This document shows positions 27,063 to 36,249 of a stretch of 64,000 nucleotides of DNA, one piece after another. Made by a program: the position numbers and the translations under genes. Source of the DNA: Nitrosarchaeum koreense MY1 (GTDB lineage: Archaea > Thermoproteota > Nitrososphaeria > Nitrososphaerales > Nitrosopumilaceae); the NCBI RefSeq assembly GCF_000220175.1, contig NZ_AFPU01000001.1:372001-436000 (forward strand), written 5' to 3'. Each line of letters begins with the position of its first letter. Positions within the stretch are counted from its first letter, which is position 1. The notes under the pieces are model-generated. The model saw only the letters and a program-made list of their open reading frames with translations, was not told the DNA's origin and did not search any database.

Positions 27063-27739
27063 TATCCAAGACTTCCTATCAAAGGAACAATGTCTTTTTT
27101 AACACATACGATCATTGGAGTATCTTTTTGTACATATTTTGAAACTCTTGTTTCTCTCAAATCCATTATCAAATCTTGAAAATCTCTGATTTCGTCCACT
27201 TCAAATGCTAACATGAAGTCTTCATCATGAATGCCAAAAGAATATGTTGTATTAAGTATGATCTGTGGGTATTTCCTGCTAACTTCAATATGCTCATCCA
27301 TTATTGATTGTCTTTCTTCTTTTGGTAATAGATACCATTCTCTGGTTTTTGTAAATGGATAAACTATTACATGTTTTTTCATTTCTTCATCTACGATAAA
27401 CCCTAACGGTTTTCCAGATTTTATGTAGATTGAAGGTCTAGTGCAAGACAAATACGTTTTTGCTGGTATGATATATTTTCCAAAAACCGTCGTGTATAGT
27501 TTTTCAATTACCTTTTGAATCTCATCTACAGTTTTTGCTGCAAACCAAAACAAAAAGTCTGCATCATCTCTTAATCCTAATGTTGAATATGTTCTAAATT
27601 TTATCCCTGAATTTTTAATTACATTTTCTACTTCTTTTGCAGATTCAGCTTTAGCTAAATCTGCCATCCATCTCCATTTGGGATCTACCTTGAAAAACGA
27701 GAAATTAAAAAAATACTGCTCTTCGTTATTTGATTCCAT
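27062..27739 (-). CDS. Chlorite dismutase-like (HemQ-family) haem protein
   Basis: The 225-residue protein shows the family hallmarks: RTYSTLGLRDDADFLFW, YPFTKTREWYLLPKEER, MDEHIEVSRKYP (His as likely proximal ligand) and TTYSFGIHDEDFMLAFE. Bacterial relatives are coproheme decarboxylases or chlorite dismutases. In an archaeon with AhbAB the coproheme route is not expected, so an Ahb-linked role or haem-peroxidase role is more likely. It lies close to the haem gene cluster. Confidence 0.88.
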   Translation of the reverse strand: MESNNEEQYFFNFSFFKVDPKWRWMADLAKAESAKEVENVIKNSGIKFRTYSTLGLRDDADFLFWFAAKTVDEIQKVIEKLYTTVFGKYIIPAKTYLSCTRPSIYIKSGKPLGFIVDEEMKKHVIVYPFTKTREWYLLPKEERQSIMDEHIEVSRKYPQIILNTTYSFGIHDEDFMLAFEVDEIRDFQDLIMDLRETRVSKYVQKDTPMIVCVKKDIVPLIGSLG

Positions 27740-27783
27740 GCTTTTCCATTTTTAAAACCCTATTTAAACAAAAACTAGATTCT

Positions 27784-28008
27784 CTAATCTTGTATTTGTA
27801 TGATTTTTTGACTTGACTTATGTCCTGATTTTATTTGAATCATTGATGTTGAAACTTTGAAATGTTTTGCAATTTTTTTAATAATTTCTTTATTAGCTTT
27901 CCCTTTGATGGGTTTTGTTTTTATTCCTATGGTGATTTGGTCTTTCTCAATACTGAAAAATTCTTTGTTAAACTCTACATTAACTTTGAATAGCGACAAT
28001 GATATCAA
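27784..28008 (-). CDS. DUF167 (YggU-like) protein
   Basis: A 74-residue protein with the DUF167 core: TIGIKTKPIKGKANKEIIKKIAKHF, then a VSTSMIQIKSGHKSSQKII strand. Function unknown across the family. Alone between the HemQ-like and sufC genes. Confidence 0.8.
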   Translation of the reverse strand: MISLSLFKVNVEFNKEFFSIEKDQITIGIKTKPIKGKANKEIIKKIAKHFKVSTSMIQIKSGHKSSQKIIQIQD

Positions 28009-28051
28009 AAATCATTTACGCTTATTCTTTTTAAAAATATATTAAAATTGA

Positions 28052-28822
28052 TTATGCTTTTTGTTCTAAAACCCAATCATATCCTTCGCTTTCTAATTTG
28101 TCTGCAAGGGATGCGTCACCAGTCTTTAAAACTTGACCTCTTGCAAATACGTGGACATAATCTAGTTTATCTAAAAATTTCAAAATTCTTGCATAATGTG
28201 TAATTACAATTATTGTAGAATCTTTTCCAGCAACCTTGCTAATTGCTTGTGCAACTGCTTGAACTGCATCGATATCTAACCCAGAGTCTGGTTCATCTAA
28301 AATTGAAATCTTTGGTTTTAAAACTGCCATTTGCAATACTTCAGCACGTTTCTTTTCTCCACCTGAAAACCCTTCGTTTAGATATCTTGAAAGAAATTCT
28401 TCTTTTAATCCAACCTTGTTTAAATTATCTTTGAGGTATTTCTGAAATTCTCTTACTGTGATGAATACTTCTCTGTCATCACCTTGAAGTGCTTTACTTA
28501 GTGAATTGTAAGCTGTTCTAAGAAAATGTGAAAAACCAACACCTGAAACTTCGGTAGGATATTGAAATCCTAAGAATAATCCTTTTTTTGCACGCTCATC
28601 AGCTGATAATTCTAAAATGCTTTCTCCATCTAACAAAATATCTCCTTTAGTAACCTCATATTTTGGATGTGCAAGTAATGTATATGCTAAAGTACTTTTT
28701 CCAGAACCGTTTGGCCCCATGATTGCATGTACTTCTCCTGGGCCTGTTTTCAGATTTACTCCTTTGAGAATTTCTTTACCCTCACGAGTAACATGAAGAT
28801 CTTTAATCTCAAGCACTGCCAT
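28052..28822 (-). CDS. sufC: SufC, ATPase of the Fe-S assembly complex
   Basis: A 256-residue ABC-type ATPase with Walker A GPNGSGKST, signature LSGGEKK-type motif (GFSGGEKKRAEVLQM), Walker B ISILDEPDSGLD and a switch His in VITHYA. It drives the SufBCD scaffold. Separation from the suf operon by about 19 kb is unusual compared with the common sufCBD order. Confidence 0.96.
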   Translation of the reverse strand: MAVLEIKDLHVTREGKEILKGVNLKTGPGEVHAIMGPNGSGKSTLAYTLLAHPKYEVTKGDILLDGESILELSADERAKKGLFLGFQYPTEVSGVGFSHFLRTAYNSLSKALQGDDREVFITVREFQKYLKDNLNKVGLKEEFLSRYLNEGFSGGEKKRAEVLQMAVLKPKISILDEPDSGLDIDAVQAVAQAISKVAGKDSTIIVITHYARILKFLDKLDYVHVFARGQVLKTGDASLADKLESEGYDWVLEQKA

Positions 28823-28921
28823 AATTCAATTTTGATTCTTTCTATATATAATACCGACGAAATTTAGCTAATCCTAATAGAATTTTCTAAAATAAATAAT
28901 AAAATGAAAAGAGGGGGGGGA

Positions 28922-29878
28922 TTAAAATTTGGCCAGAGACGGTCTCAAAGTAATTTTGAGTTTATAGCATGTTAGAATCTCTTTACATCTGTTTCTGATT
29001 GTTACTTCTGTGACACCTGCAATACTTGAGACGTCTCTTTGAAGGACATTTTGTCCTAACAAAACTGAGGCTACATACAGATACGCGGCTGCAATTCCGT
29101 TTGGTGCTTTTCCGTCTGCAATATTACTGTCTTTAGTTTTTTCTGCTATTTCTAAGGCTAGTCTTTCAACTCTAACTTCAGTTTGTGTCATGTTTGCAAT
29201 CTTTGAGATGTATTTGTTCATAGTAACAACTGGGGCGCTTATTTGACCCATTTCCATTACCATGGTTCTATAGTATTTTGCTGCAAGTTTTGTTTTTGAC
29301 TTGACATCTTTTGGTGCACATATTCCTCTACAAATTTCTTCTAATGATCTTACAACGTCACATTGTTTACATGCCATGTAGATTGTAGCAGCTGTAATGC
29401 TTGATACAGATTTTCCTTTTACCTCTACATGTCCATCCAAGTTTCTGTAAATCATAGAAGCTGTTTCCAAGACATTTTTTGAAAGATTTAGACCATCACA
29501 TGTCTCACCCATTTTTGATAAAACATTTGCCAATCTTCTTTCTCTTGGTGAAGAAACGCGTACTCTTTGTTGCCATTTTCTGAGATTGTGCATTTGATTA
29601 GCAACTTGATGGTTGATTGTTTTTCCACTAAAGTCCTTTGTGCTAATTGATATCTCAGTTGTTATTCCCAAATCATGTTGAGAATAAGTTGTTTGTCCTG
29701 TTGCTCTTGCTAGCTTCATCTTGTCTTCGAGATTTGAGCTCTTTGTTTCTGGACCATAATCTACCATCTGATCTGCAACAACTACGCCGCAACCAGAGCA
29801 GATTATTTCACCATTCTGAATGTCATCTACTAATGATGATTTACATTCAGGACAGCTTTGGGTTTGTAATATGTTCAT
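28922..29878 (-). CDS. tfb: Transcription factor B (TFIIB homologue)
   Basis: A 318-residue archaeal TFB with an N-terminal zinc ribbon (CPEC...CSGC), a B-finger/linker and two cyclin repeats ending with the recognition helix VTEVTIRNRCKEI that reads the BRE. It recruits RNA polymerase to TATA-bound TBP. It overlaps gar1 by four bases, a gene pair common in archaea. Confidence 0.96.
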   Translation of the reverse strand: MNILQTQSCPECKSSLVDDIQNGEIICSGCGVVVADQMVDYGPETKSSNLEDKMKLARATGQTTYSQHDLGITTEISISTKDFSGKTINHQVANQMHNLRKWQQRVRVSSPRERRLANVLSKMGETCDGLNLSKNVLETASMIYRNLDGHVEVKGKSVSSITAATIYMACKQCDVVRSLEEICRGICAPKDVKSKTKLAAKYYRTMVMEMGQISAPVVTMNKYISKIANMTQTEVRVERLALEIAEKTKDSNIADGKAPNGIAAAYLYVASVLLGQNVLQRDVSSIAGVTEVTIRNRCKEILTCYKLKITLRPSLAKF

Positions 29879-30120
29879 TTTCTTCTTCTCCTAAATTTTT
29901 GTGTGTTTGCAGGAGAATGTTCAAATGCAAAAACGCTTTTGCCAATGTATTTTTTGATATTATTTGTTAATGGAGTTGCTGACGCAAACGGTCTTTTTAT
30001 TGGACCGATTAGTTCCATTACTTTTGCTACTTTAGTTCCTGTCTCGTCACAGAGTATTGCTCCTTCATCTAACTTTTCAGTCAGCTGAATGATCACTCTG
30101 CCGCTACCGGCTAAGTGCAT
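29875..30120 (-). CDS. gar1: Gar1-like H/ACA RNP subunit
   Basis: About 81 residues forming the Gar1 beta-barrel (GSGRVIIQLTEKLDEGA, then VMELIGPIKRPFASATP) with a short basic tail. It assists Cbf5 in guide-RNA-directed pseudouridylation. An in-frame TTG lies upstream at 30141, but the ATG at 30120 is preceded by GGAGGT-like sequence and matches the family start. Confidence 0.9.
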   Translation of the reverse strand: MHLAGSGRVIIQLTEKLDEGAILCDETGTKVAKVMELIGPIKRPFASATPLTNNIKKYIGKSVFAFEHSPANTQKFRRRRK

Positions 30121-30215
30121 TATTTCACCTACCTCCTGCAATTAGAAACTGTAATCATGATATTGTTATCATAGACTTCTGTCAACTTTACTTTAGCTAA
30201 GAGCTAGATTTGATT

Positions 30216-30515
30216 TTATTTTGTTTGCTTGGCTCTTTTTGAAACTAATTTTTCTGAAATCTTGTTAAGAATATTTGTCTTAGTAGTTCCTTTTGGTAAA
30301 ATTATGTAACCTGACCTGACATATGGTCTTCTTGGAAATCTTACTTTTTCATCAGTCTCTGTGATTTCAAATCCTGCTGCTTGTGCAGCTTCTGTTAATT
30401 CTTTTAGTGAAGGATCAAAAACACATTTCTCTTTTTCTAATTTCCTTCCTTTAGCTCTTGGTAATGTCTTGTTAAAATAATCTAGCCAGATTACGACATG
30501 TTCGTAATCTTTCAT
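30216..30515 (-). CDS. srp19: SRP19, signal recognition particle subunit
   Basis: The 99-residue protein shows VVIWLDYFNKTLPRAKGRKL, the RNA-binding loop, and the PRRPYVRSGYIILP segment of SRP19. It binds helices 6 and 8 of 7S RNA and primes SRP54 loading. It follows rps8e by four bases in an operon. Confidence 0.95.
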   Translation of the reverse strand: MKDYEHVVIWLDYFNKTLPRAKGRKLEKEKCVFDPSLKELTEAAQAAGFEITETDEKVRFPRRPYVRSGYIILPKGTTKTNILNKISEKLVSKRAKQTK

Positions 30516-30519
30516 TTTA

Positions 30520-30900
30520 TCACTTTATTAAAACTGCGTTAACTATTCCTGTTTGTCCTGGTTTAGAAACAACTCTACATTTTCCTGCATCTGTTTCTAA
30601 TATTGCACCTTTTGTAATGATGCCTCTTCTTTGATAATCATTGTTTGTAGCATTTTCTAATACTTTGAGAATTTTAATTTTCTTAACTTTGGAATCTCCT
30701 GTTGCTAAGTTTACAAAATCAATTGTTTTCAAAGCTGTTTTTTTATTATTTCCTCTTACTCTTCTGGTCACTGTTATTTGTGCACCTGTGACTGATTCAT
30801 TTGGATATCTATCAATTTCGTATTTTCTTCTAATTCTTGCTGGCTTTCTTCTACCTCCAGTTATTTTGCTGGTTGCAAGATTTTCTACTGATTTTCGCAC
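30520..30900 (-). CDS. rps8e: 30S ribosomal protein S8e
   Basis: The 126-residue protein has the S8e features: KSVENLATSKITGGRRKPARIRR, a central beta-barrel and the end segment RRGIITKGAILET...RPGQTG-like VVSKPGQTGIVNAVLI. It is an archaeal/eukaryotic-specific small-subunit protein. Cotranscribed with srp19. Confidence 0.95.
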   Translation of the reverse strand: MRKSVENLATSKITGGRRKPARIRRKYEIDRYPNESVTGAQITVTRRVRGNNKKTALKTIDFVNLATGDSKVKKIKILKVLENATNNDYQRRGIITKGAILETDAGKCRVVSKPGQTGIVNAVLIK

Positions 30901-30961
30901 GAATGCTCTTTTAATTACTCTAATTTATACAAAACGCAAAAAATAGGCTTAGATAATTTGT

Positions 30962-31540
30962 TTAGTTTAGTTTTGTGATTATTTCAGCAGAGGGGTTTGT
31001 TTCTGACATCTTTGCTGTTTTTCTCACTTTGGAAAACAGTCTCTGTTTGAGATTTTCTACATCTCCTTGTATGCCAAAATATTTTTGGAATTTTTCTGTT
31101 GTATTGTAAATTTTTAATCTACCTACATTTTGATGAGTGATAAAGTCTAACTGCCTTAATTCTTTAAGATGTTCGTATACTCCAGAACCTCTAGTTTCAA
31201 CAAGTTGCTTTGATGAAATTGGTTGCATATATGCAATGTATGATAATGTCTTTAGGGTTGCATTTGGAAGAATGGGTTTTGACGCATATCTTTTGATTGT
31301 TGAACTGTATTCTGGTTTTAATTGAAATACATATGAACCGTCAGGGAGTGTGACTATCTCCAATGCCTTAAATGCTGATTTTGTCTTTTTCATTAACTCG
31401 TTGAGAATTTCGTATGTTTTTGTTCGTGATTCTGTGCCTGAAGCTCTGATCAGATCCTCTATTTTTAAGGGTCTTCCTGCAGAATAAAGCGCTGCTTCGA
31501 TTCTAGCTATTGCTTCATCATTTAAATCGTTTTTTACCAA
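30962..31540 (-). CDS. scpB: ScpB, condensin-type segregation protein
   Basis: A 192-residue protein with two winged-helix domains: EAALYSAGRPLKIEDLIRASG, then LKTLSYIAYMQPISSKQLVETRG and the YEHLKELRQLDFI helix. ScpB works with ScpA and an SMC ATPase in chromosome condensation. It lies about 50 bases after scpA on the same strand. Confidence 0.9.
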   Translation of the reverse strand: MVKNDLNDEAIARIEAALYSAGRPLKIEDLIRASGTESRTKTYEILNELMKKTKSAFKALEIVTLPDGSYVFQLKPEYSSTIKRYASKPILPNATLKTLSYIAYMQPISSKQLVETRGSGVYEHLKELRQLDFITHQNVGRLKIYNTTEKFQKYFGIQGDVENLKQRLFSKVRKTAKMSETNPSAEIITKLN

Positions 31541-31593
31541 TTATCTATTTTTCCTACAAAATCTACTTAAAGAAATCCTTTCTTCATTTTTGA

Positions 31594-32268
31594 TCAGTTT
31601 GTTAACTTCTCCTTTATCAGAATGATTTTGATGTCGTCTTCTATTTGCTCCAAGTCTATTTTTTCATCTCTTGCCAAAAACAGAATTGCAAAAAAACATC
31701 TAATCGAATCAACTCCATCAAGATCTTTTATTATGTCTTGAAGCATACCGTATCCCAAATCTGTAATTTTTTTAATAATCAAATCTTCATATTTTCCAAT
31801 AATGTTTTCAAGAGAAATAAAATACTCTTGAAAATCTGGAGCTTCTATTGGTTCTATATTCAACTTGTTTCTTCTGGATTGCGGATTGGCTATCGTACCA
31901 ATCAAATTTTGTAATAATCCTAACAAATCATCTAATGAAACAGGATAGGTTGATTCGTGTCTATATGGTATGTCGATTAACTCTATGTCTACATCTGTTC
32001 TTTGTCTGATTGGTTTTTTCTCCATTGCAGCACGTTGTAATGCAAAAATACTTTCTACCTTCATTCTATAAATCAAAGAAGATGATAATGCAGCCATTCC
32101 TGCAACTCTAAGATCTTTTTTCCCACTTTTTTCAAGGATTTTAATTAATAAATCAAGAATTTGAATAAGATCAATATCCCACACATCTTTTTTAGCAACA
32201 GATGATGGATTAAACAAAATATTTACAGGTGCTTGGGAAATGCCGTTAGGAGTCTGTTCTTCGCTCAC
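31594..32268 (-). CDS. scpA: ScpA, kleisin-type segregation protein
   Basis: The 224-residue kleisin has the N-terminal SMC-neck contact (VWDIDLIQILDLLIKILEKSG) with DLRVAGMAALSSSLIYRMK, and the C-terminal winged helix (FFAILFLARDEKIDLEQ). It closes the SMC ring together with ScpB. No SMC gene is in the window. Confidence 0.9.
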   Translation of the reverse strand: MSEEQTPNGISQAPVNILFNPSSVAKKDVWDIDLIQILDLLIKILEKSGKKDLRVAGMAALSSSLIYRMKVESIFALQRAAMEKKPIRQRTDVDIELIDIPYRHESTYPVSLDDLLGLLQNLIGTIANPQSRRNKLNIEPIEAPDFQEYFISLENIIGKYEDLIIKKITDLGYGMLQDIIKDLDGVDSIRCFFAILFLARDEKIDLEQIEDDIKIILIKEKLTN

Positions 32269-32363
32269 ATACTTTGTCTATTTTTATTCAATAATATCTA
32301 AGGGCTCTATTTTTTTCTTTTATCCAGTCAACTCTTATATTGTTAAGACCGAATTATATCATT

Positions 32364-33416
32364 ATGAAATCTGCTAGGATTACTGGTCCTAATGAGCCTT
32401 TAGTGCTTGTTGAAACAGAAACCCCTCATCCTAAAGATAATCAAGTTCTAGTCAAAGTTAAAGCCGTAGGCGTATGTCATAGTGATCTGCACCTTTGGGA
32501 GGGTGGATATGATTTAGGTGATGGTAAATTTATGAAAGTGACTGATAGAGGAGTGAAATATCCTGTAACTCCTGGACATGAAATTGTTGGAACTGTAGAA
32601 GAATTAGGTAATAATGTAAAGGGTTATTCAAAAGGCGATGAAGTTTTAGTTTATCCTTGGATCGGATGTGGTGTATGTCCTGCTTGTAAAGTAGAAAATG
32701 AAAATTTATGTGATGCGCCAAAGTCTCTTGGTGTTTTTCAAGATGGTGGATATTCTCAATACTCGCTTGTTCCTGATTTCAAATATTTGGCAAAACTAAA
32801 TGGCGTGGATCCAGAATCTGCAACTTCACTTGCATGTTCCGGTTTAACAGCTTATAATGCAATTAAAAAATCAAATCAAAATTCACCTGAGTTTTTGGTC
32901 ATAATTGGTGCAGGTGGATTGGGTTTGATGGGTGTACAAATTGCACACTCTATTACAAAATCTAAAATTATTTGTGTAGATTTAGATGATCAAAAATTAG
33001 AAATAGCAAAAAAAATGGGTGCTGATTTTGTTTTCAATTCCAAAGATCCTGATACCACTCAAAAAATAATTTCAACTTGTAATGGAAAAGGTGCTGATAG
33101 TGTTGTTGATTTTGTAAATGCTCCTCCCACTGCAAAAATGGGGCTAGCAGTTCTAAGAAAGAGAGGAAATCTTGTTTTAGTTGGTTTGTTTGGGGGCTCT
33201 ATGGAGTTATCTCTAGTTACAATTCCTCTAAAATCTATTATAATCCAAGGAGCTTATACTGGAAATTATACTGATATGGTTGAACTGTTAGATTTAGCTC
33301 GAAAAGGAACAATTAATCCAATGATTTCAAAGAGATACTCTCTTGATGCTGCAAACACTGCTTTAGAGGATCTTAAAGCACGTAAGATTGTCGGCCGTGC
33401 AGTGATTAATCCTTGA
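32364..33416 (+). CDS. Zinc-dependent alcohol dehydrogenase
   Basis: The medium-chain dehydrogenase has the catalytic zinc site (GVCHSDLHLWE, GHEIVG), structural zinc site (CGVCPACKVENENLC) and NAD site (GAGGLGLMG). It oxidises alcohols or reduces aldehydes; the substrate is not predictable. The frame opens at 32340, but a TATA-like CTTATATTG near 32333-32341 puts the leaderless start at the ATG at 32364. Confidence 0.94.
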   Translation: MKSARITGPNEPLVLVETETPHPKDNQVLVKVKAVGVCHSDLHLWEGGYDLGDGKFMKVTDRGVKYPVTPGHEIVGTVEELGNNVKGYSKGDEVLVYPWIGCGVCPACKVENENLCDAPKSLGVFQDGGYSQYSLVPDFKYLAKLNGVDPESATSLACSGLTAYNAIKKSNQNSPEFLVIIGAGGLGLMGVQIAHSITKSKIICVDLDDQKLEIAKKMGADFVFNSKDPDTTQKIISTCNGKGADSVVDFVNAPPTAKMGLAVLRKRGNLVLVGLFGGSMELSLVTIPLKSIIIQGAYTGNYTDMVELLDLARKGTINPMISKRYSLDAANTALEDLKARKIVGRAVINP

Positions 33417-33462
33417 TCAGATACTACAAAATGTTATAACATAAAAAAATTATACCGTGATT

Positions 33463-34215
33463 ATGACTTCCAAGGTGAATTATGAAGTAGCATTAACTCA
33501 TTTGAAAAATAAACAATTCATCACCGCTCATAATTTATTTCTAAATCAAGCTGAATCTATAAAAAAAACTGAACATCTAAAATCTGCTTTCTTGTACATG
33601 TTAGCTGCAGAATGTAAAACTAGGCAAAGTAAAGAATCCAAAGAAGAAATTGAAAAAGCTTGTAATTTATTTTTAGAATACTCTCAAAATAAAACGTCAA
33701 AAAATGTTCAAGGTTCATTATTATGTGCTGCAAAATGCCTGTTAATTCTTGGTGAATACGATAAAGCAAAAATTTCATATCAAAAAGCAAAATCGGTGAT
33801 TTCTTCAACCATTGAAGTTTTTAGACCTGTTGTAATTATTGACGATAGTAAAGCTGTATCGATGAAACTAAAAAATTATGTAGAAAAATTAGGATATGGT
33901 GAAATTTTACTTTATGAAAATGGAAAAGATGGAATAAAAGGATGTCAAAAACTATTTTCTACAAATAAAAATCCAATCGTGCTTTTGGATATGGGGCTTC
34001 CTGATTTAGAAGGGGACGTGGTTGCTACAAAATTATTAAAAGAAAATCTCGATCTACAAATTATTGTAATTACAGCTGATGAAAAAACTACCCAGCGAGT
34101 AAATAAGACAATTAGTTCTGGGGTATCTGCATTTATTCAAAAACCATTCACTCTTGATGAAATAAAAAATGCAATTAGTATTGCTGAATCTGAATATTCC
34201 TTATTACAACAATAA
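33463..34215 (+). CDS. TPR-like domain fused to response-regulator receiver
   Basis: Residues 1-120 are helical repeats of TPR/SNAP type (YEVALTHLKNKQFITAHNLF). Residues 125-250 form a CheY-like receiver with acidic pocket VVIIDDS, phospho-acceptor Asp in VLLDMGLPDLEG, Thr in VITADEK and Lys in IQKPFT. No DNA-binding or enzyme output domain exists, so it may act by protein contact. No histidine kinase is nearby. The ATG at 33463 follows a TATA-like GTTATAACA by about 26 bases. Confidence 0.85.
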   Translation: MTSKVNYEVALTHLKNKQFITAHNLFLNQAESIKKTEHLKSAFLYMLAAECKTRQSKESKEEIEKACNLFLEYSQNKTSKNVQGSLLCAAKCLLILGEYDKAKISYQKAKSVISSTIEVFRPVVIIDDSKAVSMKLKNYVEKLGYGEILLYENGKDGIKGCQKLFSTNKNPIVLLDMGLPDLEGDVVATKLLKENLDLQIIVITADEKTTQRVNKTISSGVSAFIQKPFTLDEIKNAISIAESEYSLLQQ

Positions 34216-34704
34216 TAAAGACATGTTTAAAATATTCACATCTTTGATATCTACTACGTTTATTCTGTAATCGATTAATTCGTCAGAAAATTTCTCAACG
34301 ATTTTTTGTGCGGTGTTTGATTTTCCAGAATCTACTTGTATCATCACCAACATATTCCACTCTCCATCCATGTTTGCAATAAGAAGATAATTGTCTAATT
34401 TTGTAATAAATTCTTTAATTGAATCTTTAATCGAGTCTAGTGATTTTGATGGTTTTAATTTCATTAAGATGGTTTGATATTCGTTAATTCCAGATACGTC
34501 TGTTAGTACAGCTTTGTATCCTTTGATGATCCCACTTTTTTCTAGTCTTTCTATTCTCTTTCTAATTGTTCTATCTGATACATCGTGACCAGATTTTTTT
34601 AATTCTGATGCAATTTCTTTAGATGGTGTTCTTGCATTGTTGTTAAGAATTTCAATGATTTTTTGGTCTACTTTATCTAAATCTGACCACATGTCATCAC
34701 TCAT
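34204..34704 (-). CDS. Lrp/AsnC-family transcription regulator
   Basis: The 166-residue protein has an N-terminal winged helix (LDKVDQKIIEILNNNARTPSKEIA, with RTIRKRIERLEKSGIIKGY) and a C-terminal RAM-like ligand/dimerisation domain. Effector and targets are unknown. Its 3' end overlaps the receiver protein by 12 bases in convergent orientation. Confidence 0.88.
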   Translation of the reverse strand: MSDDMWSDLDKVDQKIIEILNNNARTPSKEIASELKKSGHDVSDRTIRKRIERLEKSGIIKGYKAVLTDVSGINEYQTILMKLKPSKSLDSIKDSIKEFITKLDNYLLIANMDGEWNMLVMIQVDSGKSNTAQKIVEKFSDELIDYRINVVDIKDVNILNMSLLLL

Positions 34705-34775
34705 AGAAGAATGATCTTTTACATGCTTTTGAATTTTTGCTTAAAACATCACTAACATGTCTGATTTCTCTATAA

Positions 34776-35339
34776 CTATTCTTCTAGAATCCAGCCTGTT
34801 TTTATTTGACTTGTATCTGATTCTTCTCCGATCCCAGTAGCATATCTCCATATGAGAGGAGCGTCTGTTGTCATTTTTGTTTTGATTTTTAATAATGATT
34901 CTATTTCTGAATTCAAATTTTTATCTGCGGTACCATGTTCTTTACAAAATTTACATTTTTGATCTAGTGTTATTGGTTCTGATTCTATTAATGGGTAAGT
35001 CATACATGCAAGAGGTCGTTTATTGTATATTTTGCATGGAAATCCCCCATGAGGTGATCTATCTGATGTTTTAGTATCTAAAAACGGACATGTGTTCCCA
35101 TTTGATTCTATTCCCATTAATTGATATGCTAATATCTTTGTTGGACTAGATTCTCCATTTTCTGATATCCCTATTCTTGGTAAAACTGATATTTCTAATC
35201 CATTTATTTTTGCAAGATCTTCTATCTTTTCTTTTTCTTCTGGTAGTATTAACACTCCAATCTTTCCAAATTTTTTATTAGGATAATATTCTCTTTCGAT
35301 ACAACACTGAGAACAATCCTTAATACAACTAAATTCCAT
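34776..35339 (-). CDS. YkgJ-family cysteine-cluster protein
   Basis: A 187-residue protein with the YkgJ zinc/iron-chelating pattern: CIKDCSQCCIE at the N-terminus, TCPFLDTK and FPCKIYNKRPLACMTYP, plus CKFCKEHG. The cluster probably binds Fe-S or zinc. Role unknown. It diverges from aIF1A. Confidence 0.85.
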   Translation of the reverse strand: MEFSCIKDCSQCCIEREYYPNKKFGKIGVLILPEEKEKIEDLAKINGLEISVLPRIGISENGESSPTKILAYQLMGIESNGNTCPFLDTKTSDRSPHGGFPCKIYNKRPLACMTYPLIESEPITLDQKCKFCKEHGTADKNLNSEIESLLKIKTKMTTDAPLIWRYATGIGEESDTSQIKTGWILEE

Positions 35340-35457
35340 GAGATATTTTTATTCTATACGAATAAAATTCCTTGTAAGTGTCAAATTTATAAAAAACTTC
35401 TGATATTTTTGTTCAAATAATCCCCACAGTTATATGCTCATAACTGTAGTGTATGCT

Positions 35458-35769
35458 ATGGGTAAGCGCCAAGTCAAAAATGAAAGTGCATTAAAAGAAA
35501 TACGTTTGCCTGAAGAAGGTGAGATGTTTGGCCGTGTTCTTAAAATGCTTGGAGGCGAAAACGTCATGGTAAAATGTACCGATGGTGTTACCCGAAGAGG
35601 TAGAATTCGAGGTAAACTGAAGCGTAGAGTTTGGATACGTGATAATGACATTGTCATAATTGCACCTTGGGATTTCAATGAGGCTGAACGAGGTGACATT
35701 GTTTGGAGATTTACCTTGCCACAAGTTGAATGGTTAAAAGATAACAATCACATTGCCAAAGACTTCTAA
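35458..35769 (+). CDS. Translation initiation factor aIF-1A
   Basis: A 103-residue OB-fold protein with the eIF1A motifs: LPEEGEMFGRVLKMLGGENV, CTDGVTRRGRIRGKLKRRVW and GDIVWRF. It helps place initiator tRNA on the small subunit. The frame opens at 35434, but GTTATATGC near 35428-35436 sets a leaderless start at the ATG at 35458. Confidence 0.96.
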   Translation: MGKRQVKNESALKEIRLPEEGEMFGRVLKMLGGENVMVKCTDGVTRRGRIRGKLKRRVWIRDNDIVIIAPWDFNEAERGDIVWRFTLPQVEWLKDNNHIAKDF

Positions 35770-35877
35770 ATTCATTTATTCGTATTTATGCTAACTTTGG
35801 TTTGAATATCGTTGTCTTTTGTCAGATCTATTTTGATAACTTATCTTAATATACGGAATAATTCTGTAACTAATCAA

Positions 35878-36069
35878 ATGGAACAAGGCACCGTAAAGTG
35901 GTTCAACCGCACAAAAGGCTTTGGTTTTATCGAAAGAGAATCTGGTGACGATCTATTCGTTCACAAATCAGATGTTGATGGATTCATCAATGAAGGCGAT
36001 AAAGTCGAGTTTGTAGTCGGCGAAGGTCAAAAAGGACCAGCTGCTCAAAAAGTCAAAAAAACAGCATAG
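35878..36069 (+). CDS. Cold-shock domain protein
   Basis: A 63-residue CspA-type OB-fold with RNP1 KGFGFIER and RNP2 DLFVHKSD. It binds single-stranded RNA or DNA. The in-frame region upstream of the ATG at 35878 does not resemble the family, and TAATATACG near 35849 fits this start. It is the last core gene before the accessory island. Confidence 0.95.
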   Translation: MEQGTVKWFNRTKGFGFIERESGDDLFVHKSDVDGFINEGDKVEFVVGEGQKGPAAQKVKKTA

Positions 36070-36198
36070 ACAATAGATATTTTTATTAATTTAAGAGTTC
36101 ATCATTGTTTTCTTAAATTAGTCTATTTTTTTATTATTTTTAAAATACATTCAAGTGTAAGGTATGGAGGCTAGATCATACTGTTCATCTGACACTTT

Positions 36199-36223
36199 CA
36201 TATCTGAAAAAAATTTCAGTATG
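36199..36223. promoter_or_regulatory. Inverted repeat upstream of integrase
   Basis: CTGAAA-AAAA-TTTCAG at 36204-36219, extended outward by CATA and TATG. It sits 27 bases before the integrase ATG and may be an operator or hairpin controlling the integrase. Confidence 0.5.
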
Positions 36224-36249
36224 ACCTTCTTTTTGGAGGGTATCATTTC

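Noticed and set aside
28911-28919. Run of eight or nine G between sufC and tfb
   Set aside because: A homopolymer in a non-coding gap; could be phase-variable or a sequencing artefact, but nothing nearby depends on its length.
36187-36196. ATCTGACACT as att repeat with 47691-47700
   Set aside because: Only 10 bp long, and similar CTGACAC sequences also occur near 47705 and 49980, so chance is likely; kept only as a note in the island finding.
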